From positions 16,685,491-16,749,490 of the forward strand of contig JAJEKV010000001.1 of assembly GCA_021234155.1 (NCBI GenBank): 64,000 nt of DNA, given 5' to 3'. The DNA comes from Isoetes taiwanensis. Taxonomy: Eukaryota > Streptophyta > Lycopodiopsida > Isoetales > Isoetaceae. Of the stretch, positions 61,529 through 64,000 are shown piece by piece; position 1 is the first letter of the stretch, and the number at the start of each line of letters is the position of its first letter. Below the pieces are notes generated by a model. It worked only from the letters and a program-made list of their open reading frames with translations. It was not told the DNA's origin and searched no databases. Both the position numbers and the translations under genes were made by a program.

Positions 61529-63565
61529 CTACAGTAATATACTTAAGAAATAGTTAATTCCCTGTAGGTGGATACTGCACGGTCTGCTGATTTCTACTGT
61601 TGTGTATGAAGCTAAGGCAGCTGTTGCAAGTATTCGCCAGCACTTCCCCGCCTCCAACCACCAACCATCCTAAATGTCAAAAGAATGACATGTGTTTAGA
61701 TGTAGCATAACATTGGGAGGGGAAAAACGCGTGGACCCCAAATACAATGTTTTTGACAGCCGACTTTTTAAATTTAACTAATGGGTGTAATTACAGCCAT
61801 GTCCAAATGCATAAATTGAAGGAACAATTGTGCAAAATAATGCATTAACTCTTTTACAAAATATATAAATGAAAACATACCCAGTCCTTTTTCTTTCCTT
61901 AGCCCTCAATTCCACAAGTCAATCCTGTATATAAGTTCCACCAAAGCATCCTGCATGTTCTATGGGTATCTTTAAGTAGTCACAAATATTATTCATAAGA
62001 AATATTACCCAACCCGCTTACTTGTCCAGATGATTTTGCCCTTGAAAATGCTAGGGACACCTTAGCCATTTAAATACGGACTGCAGTTTCTGGTACTTTA
62101 TCAGAAAGTTTCACCTACACATAGAAAAAGACGGCAACTCCATGATGTCCTGAGATTTACAGTTAAGTAACCCTGTGATCAGAAATATGTTAACTACTAA
62201 TCATATGCTGGATCAAGCAAGCCAGAAATATAATCAAACATGCGTCGCCTCCGTTGCCATTCGCGGCCAAATAACGAAGGAAAGCTATGTGATAACATCC
62301 GATCATGTTTCAACAGCCTCAAAAAGTATTAACGCTGATAACATTACTTCGAAAAGGACTAACAATATCAACATTACTGCTCTATAGGCTTTCTAACTGC
62401 TTTCCATTAATAAAACAGTGAACCTTCCATTGTTAAACCATTACATGGTTTTAATAAAGGCGTCCAACAAACCATAAGAATACAGAATAATACCTGAATA
62501 TTATGTCTAACATAAAAACTGGAGATAATACTGAAACTGGATGCCAAGCATAAGGGATGGGTGTGGGTCATTCCAAGAGGGATGCAGAAGGCCTGGATTT
62601 TTTACAGCTTTCCATCTGTATCAAATTGAACGTTTTGACCTCCATCATGACAGTTTCCTGAGTCCACCTTTTGGTAATTGTTACAACAATGATAGCAGCC
62701 GCTATGTACTTTGTCTTGTAATTTTATAAACAAGGAATAAAAAACTTTTTAACTTCCGAAAAAAAAACATAGAATCAATAATCAGACTACAAGATTGAGT
62801 GCTTGGCAAACTGGACGAGAGCCAAATGTTATCACTCATATAGTTCTGTAGTTTGCACTGCCCACTTGAGAAATTATAGGTTGAACATAACAATCCACCA
62901 AGTTTGGCTGCAGATGCAAATCTCAAAACAAAACTCTGATTGAACTGCCCAACCAAGAATACGTATGTTCAGCAATAATCTAATAAATTTAATAGCTTGT
63001 TCAAGAAATTACCCATCCAATCAAGGAAAAAAGTTACGTATATTTCAAAGCTCCTTACATTTCATTACAAACATTTAACAGTTGGGTGCAAACAGATTTC
63101 TCCACTTTTAATCCATAAAGTTTAAAGTATTACTCATTTAGACACAATTTCAGCATACCTTCTTTAACTGCATCATAAGAACCCATGAAAAGCCCCCATG
63201 CAATGCCTGCCTGCATAAGAAAAAGTTGTAATATATAAGCAATGATCGTAATATATTTCATTTTACATCTTCCGCTAACTTAGCTTTGTGAGATGAGTAG
63301 CCTATTAAATATATCAACAGCAGAATTTATTCTGGGTTTGGAAGCAAAACTCAGATTTGCTTCAAAATTTCGTATAAGTACATGACGTTAATGCATGAAA
63401 ATAAGCTGCAAACAGTAAGCTTGAACCTATTTTAGACACTCATCTATTCACGGAAAATTAGATAAAAGAAAAGTAACATACCATGCCCATTCGAACAAAG
63501 GCATCCACTGCCCTGGACTCACATGGCGGCCCAATGTCGTATATGGACGCCCTGGAAGCCGCCAT
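61529..63565 (-). CDS. Tim17/Tim22/Tim23 (PRAT) family membrane protein, five exons; frame broken in exon 4
   Basis: Exon 1 (63565-63482) starts at ATG and encodes 28 codons, MAASRASIYDIGPPC to VRMGM, with donor GTATGT. Exon 2 (63210-63159) gives AGIAWGLFMGSYDAVKE. Exon 3 (62060-62022) completes G, then VPSIFKGKIIWT. Exon 4 (61950-61881) gives CFGGTY and, after a 2-base frame change, TGLTCGIEG, a TAA, then GKKKDW. Exon 5 (about 61669-61529) gives ILATAALASYTTVEI and ends in TAG. The glycine-rich helices plus CGIEG.RGKKDW are the family signature. These four-helix proteins form preprotein or solute channels in mitochondrial inner membranes or plastid envelopes; the exact member is not determinable. 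Splice sites are GT-AG and exons 1-3 keep phase. The stop sits where the family has Tyr or Leu, so the locus is either a young pseudogene or carries consensus errors. Confidence 0.6.
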
Positions 63566-64000
63566 AACTGCGAAAGTCTATCCTCTGTTACAGAGGGTTT
63601 TGATGACAAAGGATGCTGACGTCATTGCTTACCTGTCGCACAAAAATACGCCCATGTTTACATTTTACAACTCTCCCTTTCATGAGGTCCATGGTTTCAT
63701 GAGGTCCCATGGTACAGTAACATTTGCATTAACGTAACTTTCAAGACCCTGAAATTTCCTAAGTTTCTGTGGGCCTTTTTTTTAGGGAAACTTGTGCCAC
63801 CAGTTTCTGGTATGTATTTTGAAGCGCCACCAAGTTTCCATTACTACCGCTATGCTATACCAAGGAAATTAAGGCCATAGTTTCCCAAAATTACAAATAA
63901 GCATACCAAATTCATAGCCATAAAATTACAGCCAAAATTACAAATAAATTACGAAACCTAAAATTATACTTAAGTTTTGATTACAATGCCAAATAGTGAT
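63566..64000. promoter_or_regulatory. upstream region of the Tim17-family gene
   Basis: This 435-base stretch precedes the minus-strand start codon at 63565 and should contain its 5' leader and promoter. No clear TATA box is placed. The duplicated TTTCATGAGGTCC(C)ATGG around 63679 and 63696 is the only noticeable pattern. Confidence 0.35.

Overview
The window is nuclear DNA of a flowering plant. It is AT-rich outside the repeats, has intron-containing genes and long intergenic DNA, and carries plant-type Helitron, Ty1-copia and CACTA (En/Spm) elements. I see no bacterial operons, CRISPR arrays, rRNA genes or tRNA genes. The species cannot be fixed from the sequence.

Left flank (1-13568): old repeat-rich DNA. 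It holds one decayed minus-strand reading frame (2548-3504, a single in-frame stop), two Helitron 3' ends (hairpin plus CTAG, ending at 4004 and 7006), a Ty1-copia LTR with tRNA-iMet primer-binding site and a scrap of gag (8592-9600), a small minisatellite and a near-perfect hairpin.

Centre (about 13569-56520): best read as one very large CACTA transposon of roughly 43 kb. The right tip is canonical (CACTACAAAACC read inwards, at 56520). The left tip is degenerate (AACTACAAGGG at 13569). Both ends and two internal sites carry many copies of a near-palindromic motif CGTCGTTNAACGGCG. Inside lies a broken TNP2-type transposase (17048-18620 and 21003-21586, the latter a DUF4218 domain), interrupted by a MITE-like inverted repeat. 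The transposase homology stops where a 27-kb GC-rich tandem array begins (21581-48664, about 24 units of about 1.1 kb). The element also holds decayed pieces of host genes: a SET-domain fragment (16405-16652), an AGO4-clade Argonaute PIWI fragment (49510-50270) and a receptor-like kinase (52480-53640). All contain stops and frame changes.

Right flank (56521-64000): a possible G-patch exon next to the transposon tip, several short tandem duplications, and a five-exon minus-strand gene of the Tim17/Tim22/Tim23 (PRAT) family (61529-63565). Its exons 1-3 are intact, but exon 4 carries a frame change and an in-frame stop.

The array and several coding relics are full of small indels. Two assembly gaps fall inside the array (29299-29398 and 45757-46335). 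Part of the decay may therefore be uncorrected long-read error rather than mutation.
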